A stretch of DNA of 64,000 nt from positions 124,001 to 188,000 of the forward strand of contig NZ_SLXD01000003.1 of assembly GCF_004340905.1 (NCBI RefSeq). Direction: 5' to 3'. The stretch is from Rubrivivax gelatinosus. Lineage in GTDB: Bacteria; Pseudomonadota; Gammaproteobacteria; Burkholderiales; Burkholderiaceae_C. The notes beneath the pieces were generated by a model. The model was not told where the DNA came from and did not search any database. It worked only from the letters and a program-made list of their open reading frames with translations. Within the stretch, counting starts at the first letter, position 1. Each line of letters opens with the position of its first letter. Below, in pieces: positions 22,485-30,889 of this stretch. The translations under genes were made by a program, and so were the position numbers.

Positions 22485-23465
22485 TCAGGGGCTGGGCGTG
22501 GCCGGCGGGTGCCACGGATTGTCGATGCGCTCGCGCAGCAGGCGTTCGAAGTGGGCGGGGTCCTTGGGCTGCAGCAGCGCGGCGTCGCGCGGCAGGTGCC
22601 AGTCGCGCAGCCGCGAGAGCCAGAAGCGCAAGGCCGCGGCGCGCAGCAGACCGGGCATCAGCCGGATCTCGGCATGCGTCAGCGGGCGCACCGCCTGGTA
22701 GGCGGCCATGAAGGCGAGCGCGCGTTCCTCGTCGAGGCTGGCGGTCGTCAGGTCGGCGCACCAGTCGTTGAGGCAGACGGCGATGTCGAACAGCAGCGTG
22801 TCGGTGCCGGCGAAGTAGTAGTCGAAGAAACCGCACAGGCGGTCCTCGCCGGCGGTCTCGTCGAACATCACGTTGTCGCGGAACAGGTCGGCGTGGATCG
22901 CGCCGCGCGGCAGCGAGCGCCCGGCGGCCGAGGCCGCGAGCTGCTGCTGGAACACGAGCTCGTCACGCAGCAGTTCGGCCTGTGCGGCGTCGACGAAGGG
23001 CAGCACCTCGGGCACGGTGGCCGTCCACCAGTCCAGCCCGCGCAGGTGCGGCTGCTCGAGCGGCAGGTCGGCGACAGCCAGGTGGGCGCGCGCCAGCATC
23101 GCGCCCACCTGGGCGCAGTGCGGGGCCTCGGGCGCGAGCCGGTGTCCGCCGGGCAGGCGCGTGACCACCGCCGCCGGCTTGCCGGCCAGCGTGTGCAGCA
23201 GGCTGCCGCCGGCATCGGCCTGCGGCGCCGGCACCGGGATGCCGTGCTGGGCCAGGTGCTGCATCAGCGCCAAGTAGTAGGGCAGCTCGTCGCGCGACAG
23301 GCGCTCGAACAGCGTCAGGACCCACTGGCCGCGCGCCGTCGTCGCGTAGTAGTTGGTGTTCTCGATGCCCGAGCGGATGCCGCGCAGCTCGCTCAGCGCG
23401 CCCAGGCCCAGGCGGCGGAGCAGGGCGTCGGCCTCCTCGAAGCCGACTTCGGTGTAGACGGCCAA
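22485..23465 (-). CDS. thrB: Homoserine kinase (APH-fold type)
   Basis: This 326-residue kinase phosphorylates homoserine in threonine synthesis. It belongs to the choline/aminoglycoside-kinase-like ThrB type common in beta- and gammaproteobacteria, not the GHMP type. The catalytic loop is HADLFRDNVMFD (near 200) and the metal-binding segment is CGFFDYYFAGTD. The N-terminus MAVYTEVGFEEADALLRR matches the family. Confidence 0.93.
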   Translation of the reverse strand: MAVYTEVGFEEADALLRRLGLGALSELRGIRSGIENTNYYATTARGQWVLTLFERLSRDELPYYLALMQHLAQHGIPVPAPQADAGGSLLHTLAGKPAAVVTRLPGGHRLAPEAPHCAQVGAMLARAHLAVADLPLEQPHLRGLDWWTATVPEVLPFVDAAQAELLRDELVFQQQLAASAAGRSLPRGAIHADLFRDNVMFDETAGEDRLCGFFDYYFAGTDTLLFDIAVCLNDWCADLTTASLDEERALAFMAAYQAVRPLTHAEIRLMPGLLRAAALRFWLSRLRDWHLPRDAALLQPKDPAHFERLLRERIDNPWHPPATPSP

Positions 23466-23516
23466 GTCAGGCTCCCGCGAGGACGGCCGCGGCGCCGCGA
23501 TGCTGCGCGCCCACGG

Positions 23517-23855
23517 TCAGAACGACAGCATGTGCCAGAGGCGCTGGCCCGACAGGTCGCCGGGCTGCGACGGATCGCGCGCGCCACTGGACGGCACGAT
23601 CTCGTAGGGCTTCACGCCAGGCAGCTTGCTGCGCACGGTGATGCTCTGCGTCTGGCCGCGCACCTTGAGTTCCTCGATGCGCACGTTGTCGTCCTCGGAG
23701 ACCTGGCGCTGAATGGCAGGTTCGGGCACGCGCGAGGCGGGTGCCGAGGCCGAGGCATCGGGCGGCAGGGCCGTCTGGGCCGTCTGGGCCGAGGCACAGC
23801 TGGCCGCGGCCGCGAGGGCCAGCAGCGGGAGGATTCGGACAGGACGGCGCGCCAT
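23517..23855 (-). CDS. DUF2782 family exported protein
   Basis: This 112-residue protein has a signal peptide (LPLLALAAAASCASAQ) and a C-terminal DUF2782 module: VSEDDNVRIEELKVRGQTQS, then LPGVKPYEIVP and a LWHMLSF end. Function is unknown. In other Burkholderiales a DUF2782 gene sits next to polA and thrB. Here it is next to thrB but is separated from polA by the large PEP-CTERM gene. ATG 23855 is used because the signal peptide starts there. Confidence 0.8.
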   Translation of the reverse strand: MARRPVRILPLLALAAAASCASAQTAQTALPPDASASAPASRVPEPAIQRQVSEDDNVRIEELKVRGQTQSITVRSKLPGVKPYEIVPSSGARDPSQPGDLSGQRLWHMLSF

Positions 23856-23883
23856 GGGCCCGATTCTAGGTCGGGCCCGCGGC

Positions 23884-26800
23884 TCAGCGCCGCGTGCGGC
23901 GTCGATCCCGCATCCGCGCAAGGCCTCCGAGCAGCGACAGGCCGCCCAGCCACAGCGCCCAGGTTGACGGTTCGGGGATCGCGGCGGCCAGCGGGCCGGC
24001 GGCCAGCAGGTACTCGAAGCCGACGGCCTGGTCGCTTGAGCTCTCGAAGCTGAAGCTGATGACTAGGTCGACCATGCCGTCCAACGTGCCCAGGATCAGC
24101 GGCTGGTCCTCGAAGTAGGCCTCGGCCCCGGCCAGCGTCGTGAAGCTCTGTGTCACCAGCGTCGTATCGAAGTTGCTGACGCTGAACGAGAAGTCGATTG
24201 GATCGCCGCTGTCGCGGCCGACGAGATCCAGGAGGCCGACGACGACGGGGCTGGCTGCAGGCAGCGTGAACTCGTAGCGGGTGCTGCCGACGAATGTCTG
24301 CGTTCCATTCACCGACGCTTCGTGGTTCGCGCCGCTCCCGGCGACGCCGATCACGCCCACGGCCTGCGACGCCAGCGCCGCTGCCACGCGCGGGGCGTCG
24401 AGAAGGCGTTGCTCGACGCTCAAGGGGTCCGGCGTCCCGTTGACGATGGCAAAAGCCTGTGGCCAGAACGTGTTGCTCGTGTTCGGCAGCGTCGGGATGT
24501 TGGCGCCGTGCGTCGCCTGGGCGTCCACTTCGGTCTGCCCGTTCGTGCTGGCGCTGGCGGTGGCGGTCGTCCTCAGGCCGTGAGAACCGGTCGATTCGGC
24601 AAGGCCGGAAGCCCGCCCCGAGACCCCCTCGGTCTGCGACCTCGCGTGCGACAGTGCCGAGTCCAGCGAATAGCTCCGTGCGTCTGCGTTCGCCTGGCCG
24701 GTCGGCGAAGCTGCCAAGGCCCGAGCCTCGACCGAACCGTATGCCAGCATCGAGCGTGCGGTCGAACTGGCGTCGGCGCGGCCGCTGCCGGTGCTCGACA
24801 GCCCGCCATGGGCTTCGGCGGTGGCGGAGGCGGCGCCATGCGCGACCACGCTGGCGCGTGCGAACGCCTCACCTCCGGCACCTCCCCCGCGGGTGCTTCC
24901 GCCTGTCGCGATCACGGTTGCATCGGCGGTGCGCAGCTGGGCGAGGCTGTCGAGCCGGACCTCCGCGCGCGCGTTCCCGCCGCGCCCGCCTGCGCTTCCC
25001 GCGCCGCCTGCGCCGCCTGCGCCACCGGTCGCGGCCACCTGCGCGGAGACATCGTTCGTGCCTGGCTCCGCGTATGACAGCAGGCTGATCGCGTTGCCGC
25101 CATCGCCGCCGCGAGCGGACAGCGAAGTGCCGCCGCCGCCGCCGCGCGCGTTCTGAACCAGCAGCAGGGAGCGGCTCGTGGCGCCGCCCACCGCATTCGA
25201 CAGCTCGACGTCACCACCTCGACCGCCGTGGGCGCCGGCGTCGCCATAGCCGCCGTTGCCGGCCGTGGCCGTCATCTCGGCCCAGGCGATGCCGCTGCTG
25301 CTGAAGGCTCGGGATTCGCCGCCCGCCGTGCCGCCGGTGCCGGCGGAAAGGCCTGCGCCCCGGCTTTCGCCTCCATCACCACCGTAGGACTGCACCCAGG
25401 ACCGAGCGGAGCCGTCGCTGGCCGCCGTGACGCTGCCGTAGGCCAGCGCCGTTCCTCCGGAGACGCCGGAGCGTTCCCAACTGCTGCCACCGTGTCCTCC
25501 AGAGCTGAGAACGGTCGCGGTCACTTCGTCGTTGCCGGCGATCGTCGCGCGCGCGATCGCATCGCCGCCACGACCGGCAGCGCCGTCGCTGAAGCTGGTC
25601 CCGCCGAGGCCGCCCGTCGCAGCGACCGTGGCTTCCAGATGCCAGGCGGAGGCGTTCGCATAGTTCAGCGAGGACGATGCACCACCGCCCGCTCCCGCTT
25701 GGCTGTCGCTGGCGTTTCCACCGTTGCCGGCGATCGCCATCTGCTTGAGTTGCAGGTAGTTGCCCGTGCCTGACAGCGCGTCTTCGAGCGTCACCGTGGC
25801 ACCGCTGCCCCCGCTGGCCGATTCGACCGCCGCGCCGCCGTGGCCCCCTTGCGCCACCACCTCGATGGCCGACACGTTCTGGCCCTGCGCCTGCGCGAAT
25901 GCGCTGCCCCCGTCCCCGCCACGGTATCCGGCGCCGCGTGCACTGCCGCCGTTGCCCCCCTGCGCAGAGGCGCTGACCTTTCGTGCGGACGTGGGTGTGT
26001 TCGCCGTCAGCGAGGCGTGCGCCGCCGCGTCGCCACCTTTCGCGCCCTCGCCGAAAGAGCCGTTGCCGCCATTGCCGCCGACGGCCTGAGCAAAGACAGA
26101 CGACCCTGGACCGCCGGTGACTGCAGCCATCGCTGTGGCATTTCCTGCAGTTCCCGCGGTCTCACCGTTGCCGCCTGTGCCACCGAACGCGGTCACCGAC
26201 ACGGACACGCCGTAGGCGACGAGATCCGCGAAGCTCAGTCGAGAGCTTGCTTCGCCGCCCGTGCCGGCCAGCGCGCCGCTGTCGCCGCCCCGGCCGCCCA
26301 CGGCGGACTGGGTCATCGTCAGCGTGCCCGACGTCGCGCCTCGAACCGCGTCGACCGCGCTGGCGTCTGCGCCACGCCCCCCGCGCGCGCCCCCACCGCT
26401 TTGCCCGCCTGCGCCACCGGTGAGGGTCAAGCTCACTGACACGTCACGCGACTGGCTGTAGGCGGCGGCCTGGCCTCGCGCCGTGCCCCCAGCGCCGCCG
26501 GCAAATCCGAAGTAGCCGCTGCCGCCCGCCCCGCCCGTGGCACTGACGTTGACGCCCGCGCCGCCGGAGTCCGTGGATGTCGCCGTCCCGGAGGCCACGG
26601 CGTCTCCTCCAGCCCCGCCATCGTGGCCGGCCGCGACGTAACTACCGCCGCCATCCCCGCCCGCGGCTCGGGTCTCGAGGAACACATTGCCGGGTACCGA
26701 GAGATTCGCATTTGCCGCCGCATCGCCGCCGCGGCCGGCCGTTCCGTAGGTCGTCCAGCCTCCGTCACCGCCAATGGCAGACACGCTGCCGCGCAAGAAC

Positions 26801-27672
26801 GCGGCCGTAGCGATGTCGGCGAACGACAACGACGAGCTTGCTGCCCCGCCGGCTCCGGCGAGACCGTCTTCGCTTTCTCCGCCCGCTCCGCCCTCTGCGG
26901 TCTGCGTGAGCGACAGTTCGCCGGCGCCGAACGCAGCGACCGCATCGTTCAGCGTGACGCTGCCGCCGTCTCCCGCCGCCGCATTGCCCCGGGCCCGGCC
27001 GCCGAGGCCGCCGCCTGCATACAGCGACGCGGTGGCGTTCCCGCTCCCTGATTGCGCCCGAGCGCTCCCGGTGGCCGTGGCGCCGTCGGCCGCTCGTGAC
27101 CCGCTGGTGGACGCTCCGCCTCCCTCGCCGCCGATCGCGCGCGAGCTTGCAGTGGCTGACCCATCATCCTGTGCGCGGGCATCGGTGATCGCCCGTGCTG
27201 CGCCGCCCGCACCAGCGAGGGCGAGCGAGCCGGGGCCTGCGCCACCATCGGCTCCCGGCGATCCGGCGTGTCCGCCCCGTCCGCCCTCGGCGACGGCGAC
27301 AGCGGTCGCGGGGCCGCCCAATGGAGCCGAGACCGCGGTCGCGGCGGCGTCGCCGCCGGCTCCGCCGTGGCCCGCTGCACCGCCGACGGAGCCCGCATCG
27401 CCCGGAGCGCCGTGGCCGCCGCTGCCGCCAGATCCGCCTAGGGCGTACGCGTCGTTCGACGCGTCGCCGTTGCCGACTGCATCGGCGCTGGCGGCCCCAC
27501 CGTCCCCGCCAGCGGTGCCGGCCTGGCCCGTCGTGACGCCGTCCGAGCCGTCGGCCCCGGGAGGACCCTGGTCGGACACGCTCGCGCCCCAGGACTGTGA
27601 AATCGCAGCGGACAGCAGCGTCGCCAGCAGCGTGCGTGGCAGCCAAGGTCTGCGATGGAGTCTGTGATTCAT
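23884..27672 (-). CDS. Large glycine-rich repeat PEP-CTERM surface protein
   Basis: This 1262-residue protein has a signal peptide (about residues 1-32) and a long Gly/Ala/Ser-rich region full of GGxGGxxG tracts. The C-terminal sorting signal is PEPSTWALWLGGLSLLGGLA plus an RRRTRR tail, a PEP-CTERM anchor processed by exosortase. At least four modules of about 190 residues recur, each marked by ASSSLSFAD or variants (near residues 271, 467, 656, 854). A non-repeat beta-rich domain precedes the anchor. The start has a strong ribosome site (GGGAGG). Exosortase genes are not in the window. It probably forms exported matrix or biofilm material; the exact role is unknown. Confidence 0.85.
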   Translation of the reverse strand: MNHRLHRRPWLPRTLLATLLSAAISQSWGASVSDQGPPGADGSDGVTTGQAGTAGGDGGAASADAVGNGDASNDAYALGGSGGSGGHGAPGDAGSVGGAAGHGGAGGDAAATAVSAPLGGPATAVAVAEGGRGGHAGSPGADGGAGPGSLALAGAGGAARAITDARAQDDGSATASSRAIGGEGGGASTSGSRAADGATATGSARAQSGSGNATASLYAGGGLGGRARGNAAAGDGGSVTLNDAVAAFGAGELSLTQTAEGGAGGESEDGLAGAGGAASSSLSFADIATAAFLRGSVSAIGGDGGWTTYGTAGRGGDAAANANLSVPGNVFLETRAAGGDGGGSYVAAGHDGGAGGDAVASGTATSTDSGGAGVNVSATGGAGGSGYFGFAGGAGGTARGQAAAYSQSRDVSVSLTLTGGAGGQSGGGARGGRGADASAVDAVRGATSGTLTMTQSAVGGRGGDSGALAGTGGEASSRLSFADLVAYGVSVSVTAFGGTGGNGETAGTAGNATAMAAVTGGPGSSVFAQAVGGNGGNGSFGEGAKGGDAAAHASLTANTPTSARKVSASAQGGNGGSARGAGYRGGDGGSAFAQAQGQNVSAIEVVAQGGHGGAAVESASGGSGATVTLEDALSGTGNYLQLKQMAIAGNGGNASDSQAGAGGGASSSLNYANASAWHLEATVAATGGLGGTSFSDGAAGRGGDAIARATIAGNDEVTATVLSSGGHGGSSWERSGVSGGTALAYGSVTAASDGSARSWVQSYGGDGGESRGAGLSAGTGGTAGGESRAFSSSGIAWAEMTATAGNGGYGDAGAHGGRGGDVELSNAVGGATSRSLLLVQNARGGGGGTSLSARGGDGGNAISLLSYAEPGTNDVSAQVAATGGAGGAGGAGSAGGRGGNARAEVRLDSLAQLRTADATVIATGGSTRGGGAGGEAFARASVVAHGAASATAEAHGGLSSTGSGRADASSTARSMLAYGSVEARALAASPTGQANADARSYSLDSALSHARSQTEGVSGRASGLAESTGSHGLRTTATASASTNGQTEVDAQATHGANIPTLPNTSNTFWPQAFAIVNGTPDPLSVEQRLLDAPRVAAALASQAVGVIGVAGSGANHEASVNGTQTFVGSTRYEFTLPAASPVVVGLLDLVGRDSGDPIDFSFSVSNFDTTLVTQSFTTLAGAEAYFEDQPLILGTLDGMVDLVISFSFESSSDQAVGFEYLLAAGPLAAAIPEPSTWALWLGGLSLLGGLARMRDRRRTRR

Positions 27673-27901
27673 CTCTAACCTCCCGTCGTCCGAGGCACGG
27701 CCCGGCAATCGCCGAGCCACCGCGTGCAGCATCGACTTCGGCTTGATAGTGAACAAGACGGGAGGGCGGCGTCCGGCTGTTCGCTCGAGGGGGTGCCGGG
27801 TAAGCGTTCGTCAGGAACACCAACAGGCGTGTCGCTGGCCTCACGGCGCATCCCGGCTGCACCCGACCGGAAGGCGTGATCGCCTGACCGACAATCGCCG
27901 C

Positions 27902-30652
27902 ATGGACGACACCCGCCCCACGCTGCTGCTGGTCGACGGCTCCAGCTACCTCTACCGCGCCTACCACGCGCTGCCCGACCTGCGTTCGCCCGACGGTTTC
28001 CCCACCGGCGCGCTGCACGGCATGGTCGCGATGATGAAACGCCTGCGCGAGCAGGTGCCGGCCGAACACGCCGTCTGCGTCTTCGACGCCAAGGGCCCGA
28101 CCTTCCGTGACGACTGGTACGCCGACTACAAGGCGCAGCGTGCGCCGATGCCCGAACCGCTGGTGCAGCAGATCGCGCCGATCCACGAGGTCGTGCGTCT
28201 GCTCGGCTGGCCGGTGCTGGAAGTGCCCGGCATCGAGGCCGACGACGCCATCGGCACGCTGGCCTGCGTTGCCAAACGCGCAGGCCACCGCGTTGTCGTC
28301 TCCACCGGCGACAAGGACCTGGCCCAGCTCGTCGACGAGCACGTCACGCTGATCAACACGATGAGCAACGAGACGCTGGACCCGGCCGGCGTGCTGGCCA
28401 AGTTCGGCGTGCCGCCGCAGAAGATCGTCGACTACCTGACGCTGGTCGGCGACGCCGTCGACAACATCCCGGGCGTCGAGAAGGTCGGCCCGAAGACGGC
28501 CGTGAAGTGGATCGCCGAGCACGGCTCGCTGGACGGCGTGATGGCCGCCGCCGCGACGATCAAGGGCGTGGCCGGCGAGAACCTGCGCCGGGCGCTGGAC
28601 TGGCTGCCCCAGGGGCGGCGTCTGGTCACCGTGGCCTGCGACTGCGACCTCGCGGCCCACGTCGCCGGCTGGCCGGCGCTGGACGCGCTGGCGCTGCGCG
28701 CCGCCGACGAGGCCGGGCTGCTCGACTTCTACCGCCGCTACGGCTTCAAGACCTGGGGCCGCGAGCTGGAGGGCCGGCAGGGCGGCGACACGCCCGCAGC
28801 AGCGCCCTCGACCGGCGCCGCGCCGGCCGCCCCGGCCGTCGAGATCGCCCGCGAGTACGAGACGATCGCCAGCTGGGAGCGCCTGGACGCCTGGCTGGAA
28901 CGGCTGCAGGCCGCGGAGCTGGTCGCCATCGACACCGAGACCGACTCGCTGGAGCCGATGAAGGCGCGCATCGTCGGCATCAGCTTCGCCGTCGAGCCCG
29001 GCCGCGGCGCCTACGTGCCGCTGGCGCACGCCGGCCCCGACGCGCCCGAGCAGCTGCCGATGGACGCGGTGCTGGCGCGCCTGAAGCCCTGGCTGGAGGA
29101 CGCCTCGCGCGCCAAGCTCGGCCAGAACCTGAAGTACGACCGCCACGTCTTCGCCAACGCCGGCATCCGGCTGGCCGGCGTGCGCCACGACACGATGCTC
29201 GAGAGCTATGTGCTCGAGGCGCACAAGCCGCACAGCCTGGAAAGCCTGGCCGAGCGCCACCTCGGCCGCAAGGGCCTGTCCTACGAGGACCTGTGCGGCA
29301 AGGGCGTGAACCAGATCCCGTTCGCCCAGGTCGACGTCGCGCGTGCCACCGAGTACTCGGCCGAGGACAGCGAGATGGCGCTGCACGTGCACCAGGTGCT
29401 GTGGCCCGAGATCGAGGCCGACGCCGGGCTGCGCCACGTCTACGAGGCCATCGAGATGCCGGTGGCCGAGGTGCTGGCGCGCATCGAGCGCCACGGCGTG
29501 CTCGTCGACCCGCAGGAGCTGGCGCGCCAGAGCCGCGACCTGGCCGAGCGCATGGTCGCGCTCGAGCAGGAGGTCTATGCGATCGCCGAGCAGCCCTTCA
29601 ACCTGGGCAGCCCCAAGCAGATCGGCGAGATCCTGTTCGGCAAGCTGGGCCTGCCGGTGAAGAAACGCACCGCCAGCGGCGCGCCCAGCACCGACGAGGA
29701 CGTGCTGAACGAACTCGCCGCCGACTACCCGCTGCCGGCGCGCATCCTCGAGCACCGCAGCCTGGCCAAGCTGAAGGGCACCTACACCGACAAGCTGCCG
29801 CTGATGGTCAACCCGGCCACCGGGCGCGTGCACACCAACTACGCGCAGGCGGTGGCCGTGACCGGCCGGCTGGCGAGCAACGAGCCCAACCTGCAGAACA
29901 TCCCCATCCGCACGCCCGAAGGCCGGCGTGTGCGCCGTGCCTTCGTCGCGCCGCCGGGGCACGTGGTGCTGAGCGCCGACTACTCGCAGATCGAGCTGCG
30001 CATCATGGCCCACATCAGCGAGGACGAAGGCCTGCTGCGCGCCTTCTCCGAAGGCATCGACGTGCACCGCGCGACCGCCGGCGAGGTCTTCGGCGTGCCG
30101 CTGGAGGCGGTGACGAGCGAGCAGCGCCGCTACGCCAAGGTCATCAACTTCGGCCTCATCTACGGCATGGGCGCCTTCGGCCTGGCGAGCAACCTGGGCA
30201 TCGAGCAGAAGGCGGCCAAGGACTACATCGACCGCTATTTCGCGCGTTTCGCCGGCGTCAAGCGCTACATGGACGAGACCCGTGTGCGCGCCAAGGAGAA
30301 GGGTTTCGTCGAGACCGTCTTCGGCCGCCGGCTCTGGCTGCCGGAGATCAACTCCGGCAACGGCCCGCGGCGCAGCGGCGCCGAGCGCCAGGCGATCAAC
30401 GCGCCGATGCAGGGCACGGCCGCCGACCTGATCAAGCTGGCGATGATCGCCGTGCAGCAGGCGCTGGACGCCGAGGGCCGTGCGACGCGCATGGTCATGC
30501 AGGTGCACGACGAACTGGTGCTCGAGGTGCCCGAAGCCGAGCTCGACTGGGCGAAGGACGCGATCCCGCGCCTGATGGCCGGCGTCGCGGCGCTGAAGGT
30601 GCCGCTGGTGGCCGAAGTCGGCATCGGCGCCAACTGGGACGAAGCCCACTGA
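27902..30652 (+). CDS. polA: DNA polymerase I
   Basis: This 916-residue family-A polymerase has a 5'-3' exonuclease domain (LLLVDGSSYLYRAYHA, GDAVDNIPGVEKVGPKTA), a 3'-5' proofreading domain with intact ExoI residues (VAIDTETDSLEP) and LGQNLKYDRHV, and a polymerase domain with SADYSQIELR, KVINFGLIYGMGAFGLA and VMQVHDELVLEVP. It fills repair gaps and removes RNA primers. ATG 27902 gives the normal start. It diverges from the PEP-CTERM gene across 229 bases. Confidence 0.97.
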   Translation: MDDTRPTLLLVDGSSYLYRAYHALPDLRSPDGFPTGALHGMVAMMKRLREQVPAEHAVCVFDAKGPTFRDDWYADYKAQRAPMPEPLVQQIAPIHEVVRLLGWPVLEVPGIEADDAIGTLACVAKRAGHRVVVSTGDKDLAQLVDEHVTLINTMSNETLDPAGVLAKFGVPPQKIVDYLTLVGDAVDNIPGVEKVGPKTAVKWIAEHGSLDGVMAAAATIKGVAGENLRRALDWLPQGRRLVTVACDCDLAAHVAGWPALDALALRAADEAGLLDFYRRYGFKTWGRELEGRQGGDTPAAAPSTGAAPAAPAVEIAREYETIASWERLDAWLERLQAAELVAIDTETDSLEPMKARIVGISFAVEPGRGAYVPLAHAGPDAPEQLPMDAVLARLKPWLEDASRAKLGQNLKYDRHVFANAGIRLAGVRHDTMLESYVLEAHKPHSLESLAERHLGRKGLSYEDLCGKGVNQIPFAQVDVARATEYSAEDSEMALHVHQVLWPEIEADAGLRHVYEAIEMPVAEVLARIERHGVLVDPQELARQSRDLAERMVALEQEVYAIAEQPFNLGSPKQIGEILFGKLGLPVKKRTASGAPSTDEDVLNELAADYPLPARILEHRSLAKLKGTYTDKLPLMVNPATGRVHTNYAQAVAVTGRLASNEPNLQNIPIRTPEGRRVRRAFVAPPGHVVLSADYSQIELRIMAHISEDEGLLRAFSEGIDVHRATAGEVFGVPLEAVTSEQRRYAKVINFGLIYGMGAFGLASNLGIEQKAAKDYIDRYFARFAGVKRYMDETRVRAKEKGFVETVFGRRLWLPEINSGNGPRRSGAERQAINAPMQGTAADLIKLAMIAVQQALDAEGRATRMVMQVHDELVLEVPEAELDWAKDAIPRLMAGVAALKVPLVAEVGIGANWDEAH

Positions 30653-30659
30653 GTGAGCC

Positions 30660-30707
30660 CCCAAGCTCGCTAGCGCTCGCTACCCCCCAAGGGGGCCGTC
30701 CGCCGAC
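30660..30707. repeat. Short intergenic repeat-like element after polA
   Basis: The segment contains GCTCGCTAGCGCTCGCTA followed by CCCCCCAAGGGGG. Strings of this form (AAGCTCGCT...CCCCCCAAGGGGGC) are known as dispersed intergenic elements in Burkholderiales. Only one copy is seen in this window, so repetitiveness is from general knowledge. Confidence 0.4.
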
Positions 30708-30726
30708 GGCCCGGCAAAGCCGGGCC
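30708..30726 (+). terminator. Hairpin downstream of polA
   Basis: A perfect 8-bp stem GGCCCGGC-AAA-GCCGGGCC lies 56 bases after the polA stop. It lacks a U run. Position supports termination or 3'-end protection of the polA mRNA. Confidence 0.5.
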
Positions 30727-30849
30727 GTGGCGGGAAGCTTGATCGCGCACGCCGTCTCGGCCGCGCGCGCTCGCTGACATCGTTCTTTCGACGTTGCTTG
30801 GCACGATGCTCCTTCCTTGGACCGAGCATGCGTGAAAGTCCCGGTGACC

Positions 30850-30867
30850 TTGTCACGGTTCTGTCGC
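30850..30867 (+). promoter_or_regulatory. Pho box-like site in the ppk promoter
   Basis: Two 7-mers TTGTCAC and CTGTCGC are separated by GGTT. This is the 7-4-7 layout of PhoB-binding direct repeats (consensus CTGTCAT). A CATAAA hexamer at 30876-30881 lies at about the distance expected for a -10 in PhoB-dependent promoters. A start from it would fall only a few bases before the ppk ATG at 30890. Confidence 0.55.
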
Positions 30868-30889
30868 GCGGCGTTCATAAACTGCTGTC

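Noticed and set aside
27164..30664. An 1166-codon minus-strand open frame opposite polA
   Set aside because: polA on the plus strand is unambiguous. The antisense translation has no recognisable domain and runs into the PEP-CTERM gene in a different frame.
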